Assembly: GCA_041660405.1 (NCBI GenBank)
Contig: JBAZWL010000013.1
Span: forward strand, 1-64,000
Origin: Taibaiella sp041660405
Lineage (GTDB): Bacteria > Bacteroidota > Bacteroidia > Chitinophagales > Chitinophagaceae
Direction of reading: 5' to 3'
Length of the DNA: 64,000 nt
The notes below the pieces were generated by a model that saw only the letters and a list, made by a program, of their open reading frames with translations, ran no database searches and was not told the DNA's origin. This document shows positions 35,505 to 48,699 of the stretch, in pieces (within the stretch, counting starts at the first letter, position 1; the number at the start of each line of letters is the position of its first letter). A program made the position numbers and the translations under genes.

Positions 35505-36647
35505 TTATTCTTTAGCATATGGGTACATTTGTAGCATAATCAACCGCTTTATTAAAGTGGAATGTTCAATCATATTCATACCCAAGGCACGCAAGCTCGC
35601 AAATGGCTGTTGATTTTGTGCCAATAATTGGATGGCATTTAACATCATGGTATTCGCAAAACGTCTTTTACGTTCATAAGGGCGTAATTGTGCAAAACTA
35701 CCGATATCACGATTGTTGTCTTTTGAAGTTTTTAGAATTTCAAATAAGCAAGCTACATCCATTAATCCCAAATTGGCACCTTGGCCAGCTAAGGGGTGTA
35801 TCGTATGAATGGCATCGCCAATTAAGGCTACGCCGGGTGCAATATAATGTTTAGCGTGACGCATCATCAGAGGAAATGTTGCGCGTTTTGAAATAATTTC
35901 CACAGGACCCAATTGTTGCATTAAGCCCGCCGCTATTTCCTGCGCCAGTGTCACGTCATCTAATTTCATTAAATAATCAATATGCGCAGGTGTACTTGAC
36001 CATACAATTGAGCATTGTTTTTCATTTTGCAGCGGTAAATAAGCCAGCGGCCCCATGCTTAAAAAACATTGGTAAGCAATATTTGCATGTGGCTTTTGTG
36101 TAGCTATGTGTGTAACCATCGCAGTTTGACCGTAAGATTTTTCATTTTGTAAAATACCACATTGTTCACGTAACCAAGAATGTGCGCCTTCCGCACCTAT
36201 AACTAATGGTGCACTTAAAACACCAATCTCTTTAACGTGTAATGATCCATTTGCAAATTTTTCAAGCGTAATTGGCCAATAGCTATTCACGGCAGATGTT
36301 TTTTGCATTAAATCAATTAACAAATTATTTTCAATAATGCTGCCTAAGTAAGGTAGATTTAATGTTGCTGCAGAAAAGTTTAACGTGTGTGAACTATTTT
36401 CTTGCAATACTTTTATGTCTTTAAAAATTCCGCGTCTATTTTCTGGAAAGCTAACACCGAGCGTATTTAAGAATTTTTCTGCCGTGAAATTAATATTGCT
36501 TACGCGCAAGCTTATTTCATCGCTCACAGGTTCTGGTGGTTTTTTATCTAATAAAGCAATCCTCAAACCTAATTTTGCACATGCGAGCGCCATTGCACTT
36601 CCGGCTATGCCTGCGCCAATAATAATCACATCGTGCGTGTATTGCAT
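35505..36647 (-). CDS. ubiquinone biosynthesis FAD-dependent hydroxylase (UbiI/VisC type)
   Basis: 380 residues. N-terminal FAD motif VIIIGAGIAGSAMALACAK, the second FAD motif near residue 280 (VALIGDAIHTIHPLAGQGAN), and a GAEGAHSWLREQ block. UbiH/Coq6 family, ring hydroxylation in ubiquinone synthesis. The position after ubiH in the ygfB-pepP-ubiH-ubiI order suggests UbiI (C5 hydroxylase), but which ring carbon is modified cannot be read from the sequence. Confidence 0.88.
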   Translation of the reverse strand: MQYTHDVIIIGAGIAGSAMALACAKLGLRIALLDKKPPEPVSDEISLRVSNINFTAEKFLNTLGVSFPENRRGIFKDIKVLQENSSHTLNFSAATLNLPYLGSIIENNLLIDLMQKTSAVNSYWPITLEKFANGSLHVKEIGVLSAPLVIGAEGAHSWLREQCGILQNEKSYGQTAMVTHIATQKPHANIAYQCFLSMGPLAYLPLQNEKQCSIVWSSTPAHIDYLMKLDDVTLAQEIAAGLMQQLGPVEIISKRATFPLMMRHAKHYIAPGVALIGDAIHTIHPLAGQGANLGLMDVACLFEILKTSKDNNRDIGSFAQLRPYERKRRFANTMMLNAIQLLAQNQQPFASLRALGMNMIEHSTLIKRLIMLQMYPYAKE

Positions 36648-37753
36648 TAATACCCCAATAAGTGTTCAAACAAACGTCGTTTTACAAATGGCAAATAATT
36701 TAAAGTACTTAAACCTAAGCTGCGTAAATGTTTCCCATATTTTACGGATGATAAATTAACCAAACCATCGGTGAAACGTAACATATTTTTTTGATCAGCT
36801 AATCGTTGCTCTTGATAATGCGCTAAAGAAGATACACTTAACAAACATTCAATATCACGTAAAGTTAAATTAAATCCTTGCGCAGCGATGGGATTTAAAG
36901 TGTGCGCAGCATTACCCATTAACAATAATCGACCGTCAAAAGCTTTTTCGACAAAAATAGCTTTCAGCGGATACATTTGCCGGGGCCCTAAATCATAAGC
37001 CTTACCTAATTGATAACCCAGAAGTGTTTGAATTTTTTTGGTAAAATCTTCATCGGATAATTCTTGATGTTGGTTTTCTTTAACTGTCCACACAACAGTA
37101 AAACGCTTATCATTTAAAGGTAAAAGTGCAATGGTGCCTTCAGGCGTAAAACGTTGATACGCCGTATTAAGGGGCGCTTGTGTCAAACTTATATTAGCAA
37201 CAATAGCAGTTTGTTGATAATCACGCGTCCAAGTTGAAAATGCTTGTTGTGTGCGTGTTAATGACTCCATGCCTTCTGCGATGATTAATAAATCTGCGCG
37301 AATGGCTGGCTTGTTTTTCAAGTGCGCTGTGATGCTTAGACTATCTTGCGTGATTTCCTCGAGTGTTTCTGGCATAAACCAATGAATATTTTTTTGCCCT
37401 TCACATAAATTTAATAAAGCTTCACCCAGTTGCTGCGCGCGAATCACATAACCTAAAGCATCATGCTGTAATTCTTTTGCTGTTAAATATAATTTCCCAA
37501 AAGCACCCTGCTGCGAGACATTCACTTGAGTGATGGGCGCTGCATTTAAGTGTGACCAAATATTTAAATTTTCTAATATTTGTTTGGATTTAAAAGATAA
37601 GGCTAAAGCGCGAGAATCTGTAGTTTGTTTTTTTTGCGCTAGTGATTTAGCTTCAATGAGTGCCACGCGCTTTTCTTGTGAAGCATAAGCATAGGCCAGC
37701 GTTAAGCCGACAAAGCCTGCACCCACAATAATGACATCATATTCATCTGTCAT
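36647..37753 (-). CDS. ubiH: ubiquinone biosynthesis FAD-dependent hydroxylase (UbiH type)
   Basis: 368 residues. FAD motif VIIVGAGFVGLTLAYAYAS, the DSRALALS motif near residue 48, and LLMGNAAHTLNPIAAQGFNL near residue 280. By family and by gene order behind pepP it is 2-octaprenyl-6-methoxyphenol hydroxylase. The start overlaps pepP by four bases (ATGA), and the stop overlaps the next start. Confidence 0.9.
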   Translation of the reverse strand: MTDEYDVIIVGAGFVGLTLAYAYASQEKRVALIEAKSLAQKKQTTDSRALALSFKSKQILENLNIWSHLNAAPITQVNVSQQGAFGKLYLTAKELQHDALGYVIRAQQLGEALLNLCEGQKNIHWFMPETLEEITQDSLSITAHLKNKPAIRADLLIIAEGMESLTRTQQAFSTWTRDYQQTAIVANISLTQAPLNTAYQRFTPEGTIALLPLNDKRFTVVWTVKENQHQELSDEDFTKKIQTLLGYQLGKAYDLGPRQMYPLKAIFVEKAFDGRLLLMGNAAHTLNPIAAQGFNLTLRDIECLLSVSSLAHYQEQRLADQKNMLRFTDGLVNLSSVKYGKHLRSLGLSTLNYLPFVKRRLFEHLLGY

Positions 37754-38982
37754 CGCATTAATTGCTCAATGTCTTCGGGAAGTATTGGGGAATCTTTACT
37801 TAACACTTCATGACCATCTTGTGTTATCAGAATATCGTCTTCAATACGGATGCCCATGTTTTTATCTTTAATATAAAGACCTGGCTCTAGCGTTAATACC
37901 ATTCCGGGTTTAAAGCTTATTGGCTGGTCATCAATTTTATAAGGGCCCGCATCATGTACATCTAAACCCAACCAATGACCAGGACCGTGCATAAAATATT
38001 CCGATAATTCACCCGGGATTTTAAGGTCACGTAATCCTTGTGTTAAAACTTTATCGACGGCTTCGCGTATCATTGCCCAATTATTACCTGGCTTTATTTT
38101 TTCAAGACCTGCTAAATATGCATTCAATACCACGTTGTACACAGCGCGTTGCTCAGGTGTAAATCTACCATTCACTGGAAATGTACGACTGACATCGGCG
38201 CAATAATAGTGATACTCAGAGCCTGCATCTACTAATACTAAATCACCATCACGCAATATATCTTTATTAGCAATGTAATGTAATGTGCAGGCATTTTTAC
38301 CGCCACCTATGATCGGCAAATACGCAACATCTAATGCACCTTGATTCGTAAATTCATGAATATATTCACTAGCCAATTGATATTCCATCATACCGGGCTT
38401 TATATGTTGCATCGCACGATTATGAGCTTGTGCAGAAATGATCGCACTTTTTCTTAATAATTGAATTTCTTCCGGGCTTTTAATTAAACGCATCAGGTCG
38501 GTTAATTTTTGCAAGGCAATTAAGTCAGGCCACGGCATATAGCGTGTATTTTGCATCGCACGTTTTATCCACTTAGACATACGCTCGCGATTTGTTTCAT
38601 CTCCCCAAGGAAAATAAATTAATTTTTTATTGGCTAAAATTTCGGGAAGTTTTTCATCGATTGCATCTATTGAATAGGCAGCATCAACACCATAATCTTC
38701 AACCGCTTTTATTTGCCCAACACGAGAGCCAGTCCATACTTCCATTTTGGGATCAGAAGTTTGATTAAATAACACAACCGGTGTTTGTGTATCAGGCGCT
38801 AATACTAATACAGCGTGCGGTTCGCAATAGCCAGTCAAATAATAAAAATCGCTATTTTGTCGATAAGCATATTCACTGTCACGAGAACGATAAGCTGTAG
38901 GCGCACTGAAAATAATAGCTACTGTACCTGCACCCATTTTTTGCATCAATTGTTTGCGGCGCGCTTTGTATTCATTCATCAT
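37750..38982 (-). CDS. pepP: Xaa-Pro aminopeptidase
   Basis: 410 residues. Dimanganese M24 peptidase removing the residue before an N-terminal proline. N-terminal AMP_N domain (1-130), then the pita-bread fold with metal ligands in LVDAGSEYHYYCADVSRTFP (two Asp), HGPGHWLGLDVHD (His), and two Glu in LTLEPGLY and RIEDDILI. Operon member between ygfB and ubiH. Confidence 0.96.
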   Translation of the reverse strand: MMNEYKARRKQLMQKMGAGTVAIIFSAPTAYRSRDSEYAYRQNSDFYYLTGYCEPHAVLVLAPDTQTPVVLFNQTSDPKMEVWTGSRVGQIKAVEDYGVDAAYSIDAIDEKLPEILANKKLIYFPWGDETNRERMSKWIKRAMQNTRYMPWPDLIALQKLTDLMRLIKSPEEIQLLRKSAIISAQAHNRAMQHIKPGMMEYQLASEYIHEFTNQGALDVAYLPIIGGGKNACTLHYIANKDILRDGDLVLVDAGSEYHYYCADVSRTFPVNGRFTPEQRAVYNVVLNAYLAGLEKIKPGNNWAMIREAVDKVLTQGLRDLKIPGELSEYFMHGPGHWLGLDVHDAGPYKIDDQPISFKPGMVLTLEPGLYIKDKNMGIRIEDDILITQDGHEVLSKDSPILPEDIEQLMR

Positions 38983-38983
38983 A

Positions 38984-39547
38984 TTAATGTATGGCGGTTG
39001 AGCCGCCAGAACTCCTTGTGTTTTCTAAAAAGTTTTGATGTATGGTTAATACCGCCATGCGGACATACTCGACAATTTCCATATAAGATTGCTCTTCTTC
39101 TTCGCATTCAATAATGCCAAAATCCATTTCACAGATTTTGGTAATATCAGCAAGTGCTTGCGCGCCATCACCGGATAACAAGGCTTTTTGATAGCGTTGA
39201 TTTTGCAAACCAACAACAAAACCTTCGCACCATTCGTTGAGCGCATCAGCGCGGAATTGTAAGGAGGTTTCATCATCAGGTAGTAATAAACGAAAACCAA
39301 AATCAAAGGAAGAAAAAGCCACTATGCTTTGCTCTGCTAATTGCAATAAAAGTGCTTGTACTTTTGGCGCCAAGTTTAACCACGCATCCGGCGTATCCCA
39401 AGCTAAATCGACCCAATCTTGTGGTTTGCAGTATTGCTCACCCACAATTAAGCCGCACCATAAGCCATGTAAATAGGCAGGCCCTACCGGCAGGTCATAA
39501 GGCGCAAGCGCCTGGTTAATAGTTTCAAACGAGAGTTGACTTTCCAT
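38984..39547 (-). CDS. ygfB: YgfB/UPF0149 family protein
   Basis: 187 residues. The family is recognised by the N-terminal HGLWCGLIVGEQ block, WCEGFVVGLQNQ in the middle, and the acidic tail region DFGIIECEEEEQSYMEIVEY. First gene of the ygfB-pepP-ubiH-ubiI-rppH-ptsP run. In other bacteria YgfB acts as a regulatory protein, but no general biochemical function is established. Divergent from zapA. Confidence 0.92.
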   Translation of the reverse strand: MESQLSFETINQALAPYDLPVGPAYLHGLWCGLIVGEQYCKPQDWVDLAWDTPDAWLNLAPKVQALLLQLAEQSIVAFSSFDFGFRLLLPDDETSLQFRADALNEWCEGFVVGLQNQRYQKALLSGDGAQALADITKICEMDFGIIECEEEEQSYMEIVEYVRMAVLTIHQNFLENTRSSGGSTAIH

Positions 39548-39595
39548 ATACTACATTATACTGTAAACAACTCACGCTGTAATGCAAGGAATGCT

Positions 39596-39769
39596 ATGAG
39601 CCTTATTGAACGTTTCACACAACTTGAAAATCACCTGCAAGGACTAAATCAAAAATACCGTCTATTGCAGCAAGAAAATCTTGCGCTGCAAGAAAAAAAC
39701 ACGCTTGCCAAAAAGAAAATCGAAGAAATATTAGGTCAATTAACTAAAGCGGAAGCAAACCATGAGTGA
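39596..39769 (+). CDS. small coiled-coil protein upstream of zapA
   Basis: 57 residues from ATG 39596 (AAGGAA upstream). Nearly all coiled coil: FTQLENHLQGLNQKYRLLQQ and ENLALQEKNTLAKKKIEEIL. It matches the short TIGR02449-type family found before zapA in gammaproteobacteria; a cell-division role is inferred from the neighbour only. It overlaps zapA by eight bases. Confidence 0.8.
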   Translation: MSLIERFTQLENHLQGLNQKYRLLQQENLALQEKNTLAKKKIEEILGQLTKAEANHE

Positions 39770-40019
39770 CAAGCTAGATATTATGATTTTAGGAAAATCG
39801 CTGCGCATTGCAGCTGAAAATGCAGACGAGTTAAATAACTTGCAATTGGCTGCGCGTATACTTGATCAGAAAATGAATAATATTCGTAATCAAAACCCAA
39901 GCACACCTATTGAAAAAATTGCTATTCTAGCAGCACTCAATAGCACGCATGAATTATTACTCTTCCAAAAGGAAGTTGAGCAACATTTAGATAAAATACA
40001 GGACTTGGTGGTAGGCTGA
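39762..40019 (+). CDS. zapA: cell division protein ZapA
   Basis: 85 residues, shorter than the 100-109 of Escherichia coli. Promotes FtsZ filament bundling at the division ring. N-terminal globular part (LDIMILGKSLRIAAENADE) and C-terminal coiled coil (THELLLFQKEVEQHLDKIQD). It precedes 6S RNA, the conserved order. Confidence 0.9.
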   Translation: MSDKLDIMILGKSLRIAAENADELNNLQLAARILDQKMNNIRNQNPSTPIEKIAILAALNSTHELLLFQKEVEQHLDKIQDLVVG

Positions 40020-40034
40020 ACTATCACTAAAGCG

Positions 40035-40064
40035 TTCACACCACATCTATTTTTGTGGTATATT
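40035..40064 (+). promoter_or_regulatory. sigma-70 promoter of 6S RNA
   Basis: TTCACA (40035-40040), an 18-base spacer, TATATT (40059-40064). The predicted start at about 40072 agrees with the base-paired 5' end of 6S RNA. Confidence 0.75.
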
Positions 40065-40071
40065 TAAATTG

Positions 40072-40261
40072 TAAGCATGAGCTACTCAAGATTGATAAGA
40101 ATATTGTGTTTTAGAACTATATTTTTCTTATCACAGGTGTTCGAGAATAGCGTTTGCGGTGTGCAGGACCAGCTTGTACTGGGAAGCCTAAAACAAACCT
40201 CGAGAATACCACTTGGACCAAAAGGTTCAAAACACCTCTTACCGCTTGGGGGCCGTGCTTT
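40072..40261 (+). ncRNA. ssrS: 6S RNA
   Basis: About 190 bases. The ends pair: AAGCATG (40073-40079) with CGTGCTT (40254-40260), then CTCAAG with CTTGGG. Conserved blocks GGGAAGCCTAAAAC and CTTGGACCAAAAGGTTCAA match the gammaproteobacterial 6S consensus, and the location between zapA and fau is diagnostic. It mimics an open promoter and sequesters sigma-70 RNA polymerase in stationary phase. T-run at the 3' end. Confidence 0.9.
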
Positions 40262-40272
40262 TTTATTTTATT

Positions 40273-40857
40273 ATGATTAATAAAAACAAAAACCAAGTTC
40301 GTCAACGCCTACGTGCTCAACGTAGAGCTTTATCAACTGAACAACAACTTCACGCTGCTACTCAAGTTTGTAATCATATTACGCATTTAACGCGTTATCG
40401 TTTAAGTAAAAATGTTGCTTTTTATTTAAGCATAGAAGGTGAACTCAATCCTGAATTATTATTATTAGATGCACACCAAGCAGGAAAACATTGTTATTTG
40501 CCCGTATTGCATTCTGAAATAAATGCACTTTCTTTTTTACCTTATTCACCTGGCGATGAATTAGTAGCTAATCATTTTGGTATTCTTGAGCCGAAAGTTA
40601 ATCATGAAAAAAATCATATTCCACTTTGGCAATTAGATATTATATTTATGCCGTTGGTTGCTTTTGATAAACATCATAATCGTTTAGGTATGGGTAAAGG
40701 ATATTATGATAAAACTTTTGCAGTTTTAAATCATAAAAAAGCAGATAAACCTTACTTAATAGGTCTTGCATATCAAATGCAGGAAGTCGATCAATTAATA
40801 ACCGAAGCTCACGATATACCACTAGATCTTATTGTTACTGAAATAAGTGTCTTGTGA
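40273..40857 (+). CDS. 5-formyltetrahydrofolate cyclo-ligase
   Basis: 194 residues from ATG 40273, immediately after the 6S RNA 3' end; a longer frame from 40213 would lie inside 6S RNA. Converts 5-formyl-THF to 5,10-methenyl-THF with ATP. Motifs: RQRLRAQRRALS at the N-terminus and the family signature RLGMGKGYYDKTF. Homologue of YgfA (Fau); expected cotranscription with ssrS. Its 3' end overlaps the convergent symporter gene by 36 bases. Confidence 0.95.
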   Translation: MINKNKNQVRQRLRAQRRALSTEQQLHAATQVCNHITHLTRYRLSKNVAFYLSIEGELNPELLLLDAHQAGKHCYLPVLHSEINALSFLPYSPGDELVANHFGILEPKVNHEKNHIPLWQLDIIFMPLVAFDKHHNRLGMGKGYYDKTFAVLNHKKADKPYLIGLAYQMQEVDQLITEAHDIPLDLIVTEISVL

Positions 40858-42198
40858 TTTTTTCACTAAACTTGCTAAAAGAATAATTGAAATTAAGTTT
40901 GGAATAGCCATACACACATTAGCAATGTCTGCAAAATTCCAAGCTAAATGCAATGGGCTTAGCGCGCCAAACACAACAAATAAAATAAAAATTAATCGAA
41001 AAGGCAACACAGCTTTAGCGCCTATTAAAAATTGTATAGCGCGATCACCATAATAAGCCCAGGCAATGATAGTGGTATAAGCAAAAAATACTAAGCCCAA
41101 GCCAACAGTCCATGCGCCTGCCGTACCTGCTAATTCACCAAATAATTTTGTTAAACCATTTTCAAAAGCATAAGCTGATAAACCTGCGCCGATTAAACCT
41201 TCTGTTCCTGCGACAGACCAAGCGCCGGTGATGATGATCACCAATCCGGTCATCGTACAAATTATAATGGTATCTATCCAAGGGCCGATCATTCCCAATA
41301 ATCCTGCGTGCACTGAATAATTAGTTTTTGCTGCGGCTAACCCGATGGGTGCTGTACCTAATCCAGCTTCACTCGCAAATAACGCACGCAATACACCATA
41401 TTGTATGGCTAAACCTAAAGCAGCACCGCCAGCAGCACTAGGATTTAACGCATAATGAAAAATAATGCCAAACGCTTTTGGAATTTCCGCTGTATGTGTT
41501 ATTAAAATTAAAAAAGCCGCACAACAATAAGCAATAGCCATAAAAGGAACAACGATAGAAGCCATGCGTGCGATGCGTTTTATTCCGCCTAAAATAACAA
41601 TACCAACCAATAGACCGATAACAATACCCATGAATAATTTATATTCACTGGCCGCAGGCAAAACATAAATCAAACCATCAACTACTGAATGGGTTTGTAC
41701 CATGGCACCTGTTGTAACTGCAGCAAGTAATGTAAACACTGCAAATGCAGCACCTAAAATTGGCATGTTTAAACCATATTTAAGTGTATACATAGGGCCA
41801 CCGGCAATTTCACCTGTTTCATCCACACGACGAAAATGATGTCCTAATAAACAACATGCAAATTTAATAGCCATACCGAGTAATGCTGTGATCCACATCC
41901 AAAATAAAGCACCTGGACCACCTAAGGTAATCGCTGTCGCTACACCTGCAATATTGCCGGTGCCGATAGTTCCAGATAAAACTGTTGCAACGGCTTCAAA
42001 ATTAGATACTTCACCACGGCCACCTTCTTTGGCATCCATTTTTCCAAGCATAACTTTAAATGCATAGCCGGAGTCACGAAATTGAATTCCACGTAAACGA
42101 ATCGTTAAATAAATACCCGTGCCCAATAATAAAATAATAAAAGGATAGCTGCGTGCAATACCGGCTAAATAGTCGGTATAAAGAATTAAAGATTCCAT
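40822..42198 (-). CDS. alanine/glycine:cation symporter (AGCS) family protein
   Basis: 458 residues, about 11 membrane segments. Sodium-coupled alanine/glycine uptake family: EVSNFEAVATVLSGTIGTGN then IAGVATAITLGGPGALFWMW, and LFASEAGLGTAPIGLAAAKT. Inner membrane. The exact amino acid is not determinable. Confidence 0.95.
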   Translation of the reverse strand: MESLILYTDYLAGIARSYPFIILLLGTGIYLTIRLRGIQFRDSGYAFKVMLGKMDAKEGGRGEVSNFEAVATVLSGTIGTGNIAGVATAITLGGPGALFWMWITALLGMAIKFACCLLGHHFRRVDETGEIAGGPMYTLKYGLNMPILGAAFAVFTLLAAVTTGAMVQTHSVVDGLIYVLPAASEYKLFMGIVIGLLVGIVILGGIKRIARMASIVVPFMAIAYCCAAFLILITHTAEIPKAFGIIFHYALNPSAAGGAALGLAIQYGVLRALFASEAGLGTAPIGLAAAKTNYSVHAGLLGMIGPWIDTIIICTMTGLVIIITGAWSVAGTEGLIGAGLSAYAFENGLTKLFGELAGTAGAWTVGLGLVFFAYTTIIAWAYYGDRAIQFLIGAKAVLPFRLIFILFVVFGALSPLHLAWNFADIANVCMAIPNLISIILLASLVKKSQDTYFSNNKI

Positions 42199-42219
42199 AA
42201 AAAATAACTCGCTTTGTTT

Positions 42220-42735
42220 TTAGGGGAAAGGGGGTATAGTCGGTTCAACACCTTCTATTTCAATTTCTTTGTGATGTTTTTTAATGGCTTTAGAGATTTC
42301 TTCAACACGATCATAGGGTACATCTACCAGCATTAAGACTTGACCTTTTTCTATGGCTTTTTGAAAAGGCTCCAAACGACTATTAGGAACGTCTACAGAT
42401 ATCAATGTTCCGGCAAGTGCACCAATACCTGCACCAGCAACCGTTGCAGCTGTAACAATCGTCCAACCTGCTAAAACAACATTCATACCAGGTATAGAAA
42501 CGGCAATTAAACCTGCAACTAATCCTGTCGCGCCGCCCATCAAAGCGCTACGCTCTAAAGCCGGAATAAAATCAGATTTTTGTAATAGAGAAGCTTGAGG
42601 CAAATTGTCTATTTCCACATCATCACGCACAATTAAAGCAATATGTTTTTCATCAATGCGCTCTAATAACAATTCATTCACCACATCTTTTGCATGGTGG
42701 ACATCGGGTAATAAAAAATAAAGCCTGCGTCTCAT
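42220..42735 (-). CDS. membrane protein with glycine-zipper segment
   Basis: 171 residues. A soluble N-terminal part (LLPDVHHAKDVVNELLLERI) leads to two Gly/Ala-rich membrane segments (about 66-90 and 95-118), then a C-terminal domain VLMLVDVPYDRVEEISKAI. It resembles DUF1269-type proteins; function unknown. It ends 21 bases before the symporter start, so cotranscription is likely. Confidence 0.65.
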   Translation of the reverse strand: MRRRLYFLLPDVHHAKDVVNELLLERIDEKHIALIVRDDVEIDNLPQASLLQKSDFIPALERSALMGGATGLVAGLIAVSIPGMNVVLAGWTIVTAATVAGAGIGALAGTLISVDVPNSRLEPFQKAIEKGQVLMLVDVPYDRVEEISKAIKKHHKEIEIEGVEPTIPPFP

Positions 42736-42877
42736 TATTTATCCTTAAATTAAATTAAATCCAAAACTGTATATGTTTTGTATTTTATCAAGACATAATA
42801 CATGGATTATATCCTTAATAAAAGTAAGCTTATGCGCTGTAAAGTATATCAGTAAATTTTGGAGATGAACAAAAAGC

Positions 42878-42911
42878 AAAACCCCGTTGTTAAAAATAAC
42901 AACGGGGTTTT
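42878..42911. terminator. rRNA operon terminator
   Basis: 15-bp perfect stem AAAACCCCGTTGTTA/TAACAACGGGGTTTT with a 4-base loop, then GCTTTTTG on the minus strand. It lies just after the 5S gene. Nothing else is seen in 42736-42877. Confidence 0.93.
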
Positions 42912-42919
42912 TTAGAGGG

Positions 42920-43038
42920 TGCCTAGCAGTGACCTACTTTCACATGGGGATACCCCACACTATCATTGGCGCAAAGTAGTTTCACTTCTGAGTTCGGAAT
43001 GGGATCAGGTGGTACCTACTCGCTATGGCCGCCAGGCA
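42920..43038 (-). rRNA. rrf: 5S ribosomal RNA
   Basis: 119 bases. Ends pair (TGCCTGGC with GCTAGGCA). Typical internal blocks are CCACCTGATCCCATTCCGAA and GAAACTA. Third gene of the operon, 92 bases after 23S. Confidence 0.95.
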
Positions 43039-43130
43039 TAAACTGTTTAATGCAAAAACGTAAACGTTTTTAACACTTTAGAATAAAACCGTCTTGATGA
43101 ATAAAATTCAAATAAACTTAAGTGATATAT

Positions 43131-46035
<2,905 letters not shown>

Positions 46036-46236
46036 ATATATCCTTAAGTTCACTTGCAACTTAGTGATAATGGCACTCTATCATTTACAAAAATCTATGT
46101 GCCTTCACATAAGTGTTCAAATTTTAATACATCAGACGGTTTTATTCCAAATTGTTAAAGAACTTCATAAATACTTTCGTATTTATGTTTAGCTTATGCA
46201 TTTGTGTGAGCGCGCAATGGTGTCAGTCTTTTAAGG
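46036..46236 (-). other. 16S-23S spacer without tRNA genes
   Basis: 201 bases. No tRNA-Ile or tRNA-Ala, which many gammaproteobacterial rRNA operons carry. It contains a boxA-like antitermination site, GTTCTTTAACAATTT, near 46151-46165. Confidence 0.85.
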
Positions 46237-47754
<1,518 letters not shown>

Positions 47755-47818
47755 AATTGATTTTAAGAAACAGTTATATTGACCTGACCATCGAGCGCCC
47801 ACACAAATGCATGACTAA

Positions 47819-47883
47819 ATTTTTAAAGAACATTTCACTACGTGGTGAGGGTGTCATTCTACGGATTCACAGCGCGCTGTCAA
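47819..47883 (-). promoter_or_regulatory. rRNA promoter and leader boxA
   Basis: On the minus strand TTGACA (47883-47878), a 16-base spacer, TAGAAT (47861-47856). In the leader, GTTCTTTAAAAATTT (about 47832-47818) is a boxA-type antitermination signal, the same as the one in the 16S-23S spacer. Confidence 0.8.
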
Positions 47884-47913
47884 GCGATTTATAGAAATAA
47901 ATGTAAATTAATT

Positions 47914-48696
47914 TTAAAGCATCATCCCAAGACCAATAATGCTTAATAAAACCGCGAAAAATCGTTTAAGAACATTTGTAGGAATACTGTGAGCTAACTT
48001 AGCGCCTACTGGAGCAAATAATAAACTGGTAGGAACGATTGCTAAAACTGCTGGCCAATAAACATAACCCGTGCTCCACGCAATGTTTTCCTGCCATCCA
48101 ATTACAATGTAACCAAGAGCACCTACCAAAGCGATGGATAAACCGCATGCTGCAGAGGTGGCCACCGCATTGCGTATCGGGACATTGCACCATATTAAGA
48201 AAGGAACAATTAATGAACCGCCCGCAATACCAACAAGGGCAGAAATTTTACCAATTAAAAAACTTATAAAAGCAGCTGCGTAACCTTTAGGTAACTTTCG
48301 TTGTGGAGTCGGTTGCGCACCAAAGCCTAGTTGTGCAGCAATTAATAATAAGAAGATAGAGAAAACAATTTTTAATGTATTACTCGAAAGATAACTCGCC
48401 ACAACAACGCCACATATAGCGCCTAGAACTAGGCCCGGCGTTAATTGCCGAACAATTGGCCAATATATAGCACCTCGCTGATGGTGAGCCCATATAGAAG
48501 ATAGTGAAGTAAAGACAATAGTTGCTAGGGAGGTTCCTAAAACAACATGCATAAGATGAATACTTGGGATGTCAGGGTAAGCCAAGAAAACCCATGCAAG
48601 CACAGGAACAATAATAACCCCCCCGCCCACGCCTAATAGGCCTGCAAGGGTACCCGCAACCATGCCTAATAAAAGTAAACATATTAGTTCAAACAT
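47914..48696 (-). CDS. TauE/SafE (DUF81) family membrane transporter
   Basis: 260 residues, eight predicted membrane segments. Signature glycines in GMVAGTLAGLLGVGGGVIIV and again in GKISALVGIAGGSLIVPFL. The family exports organosulfur compounds or sulfite in known cases; substrate here unknown. It starts three bases after the tyrS stop, so it shares its transcript. Confidence 0.9.
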   Translation of the reverse strand: MFELICLLLLGMVAGTLAGLLGVGGGVIIVPVLAWVFLAYPDIPSIHLMHVVLGTSLATIVFTSLSSIWAHHQRGAIYWPIVRQLTPGLVLGAICGVVVASYLSSNTLKIVFSIFLLLIAAQLGFGAQPTPQRKLPKGYAAAFISFLIGKISALVGIAGGSLIVPFLIWCNVPIRNAVATSAACGLSIALVGALGYIVIGWQENIAWSTGYVYWPAVLAIVPTSLLFAPVGAKLAHSIPTNVLKRFFAVLLSIIGLGMML

Positions 48697-48699
48697 GTG

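Noticed and set aside
40213..40272. Longer N-terminus for the 5-FCL gene
   Set aside because: The extra codons lie within 6S RNA; the protein starts naturally at 40273.
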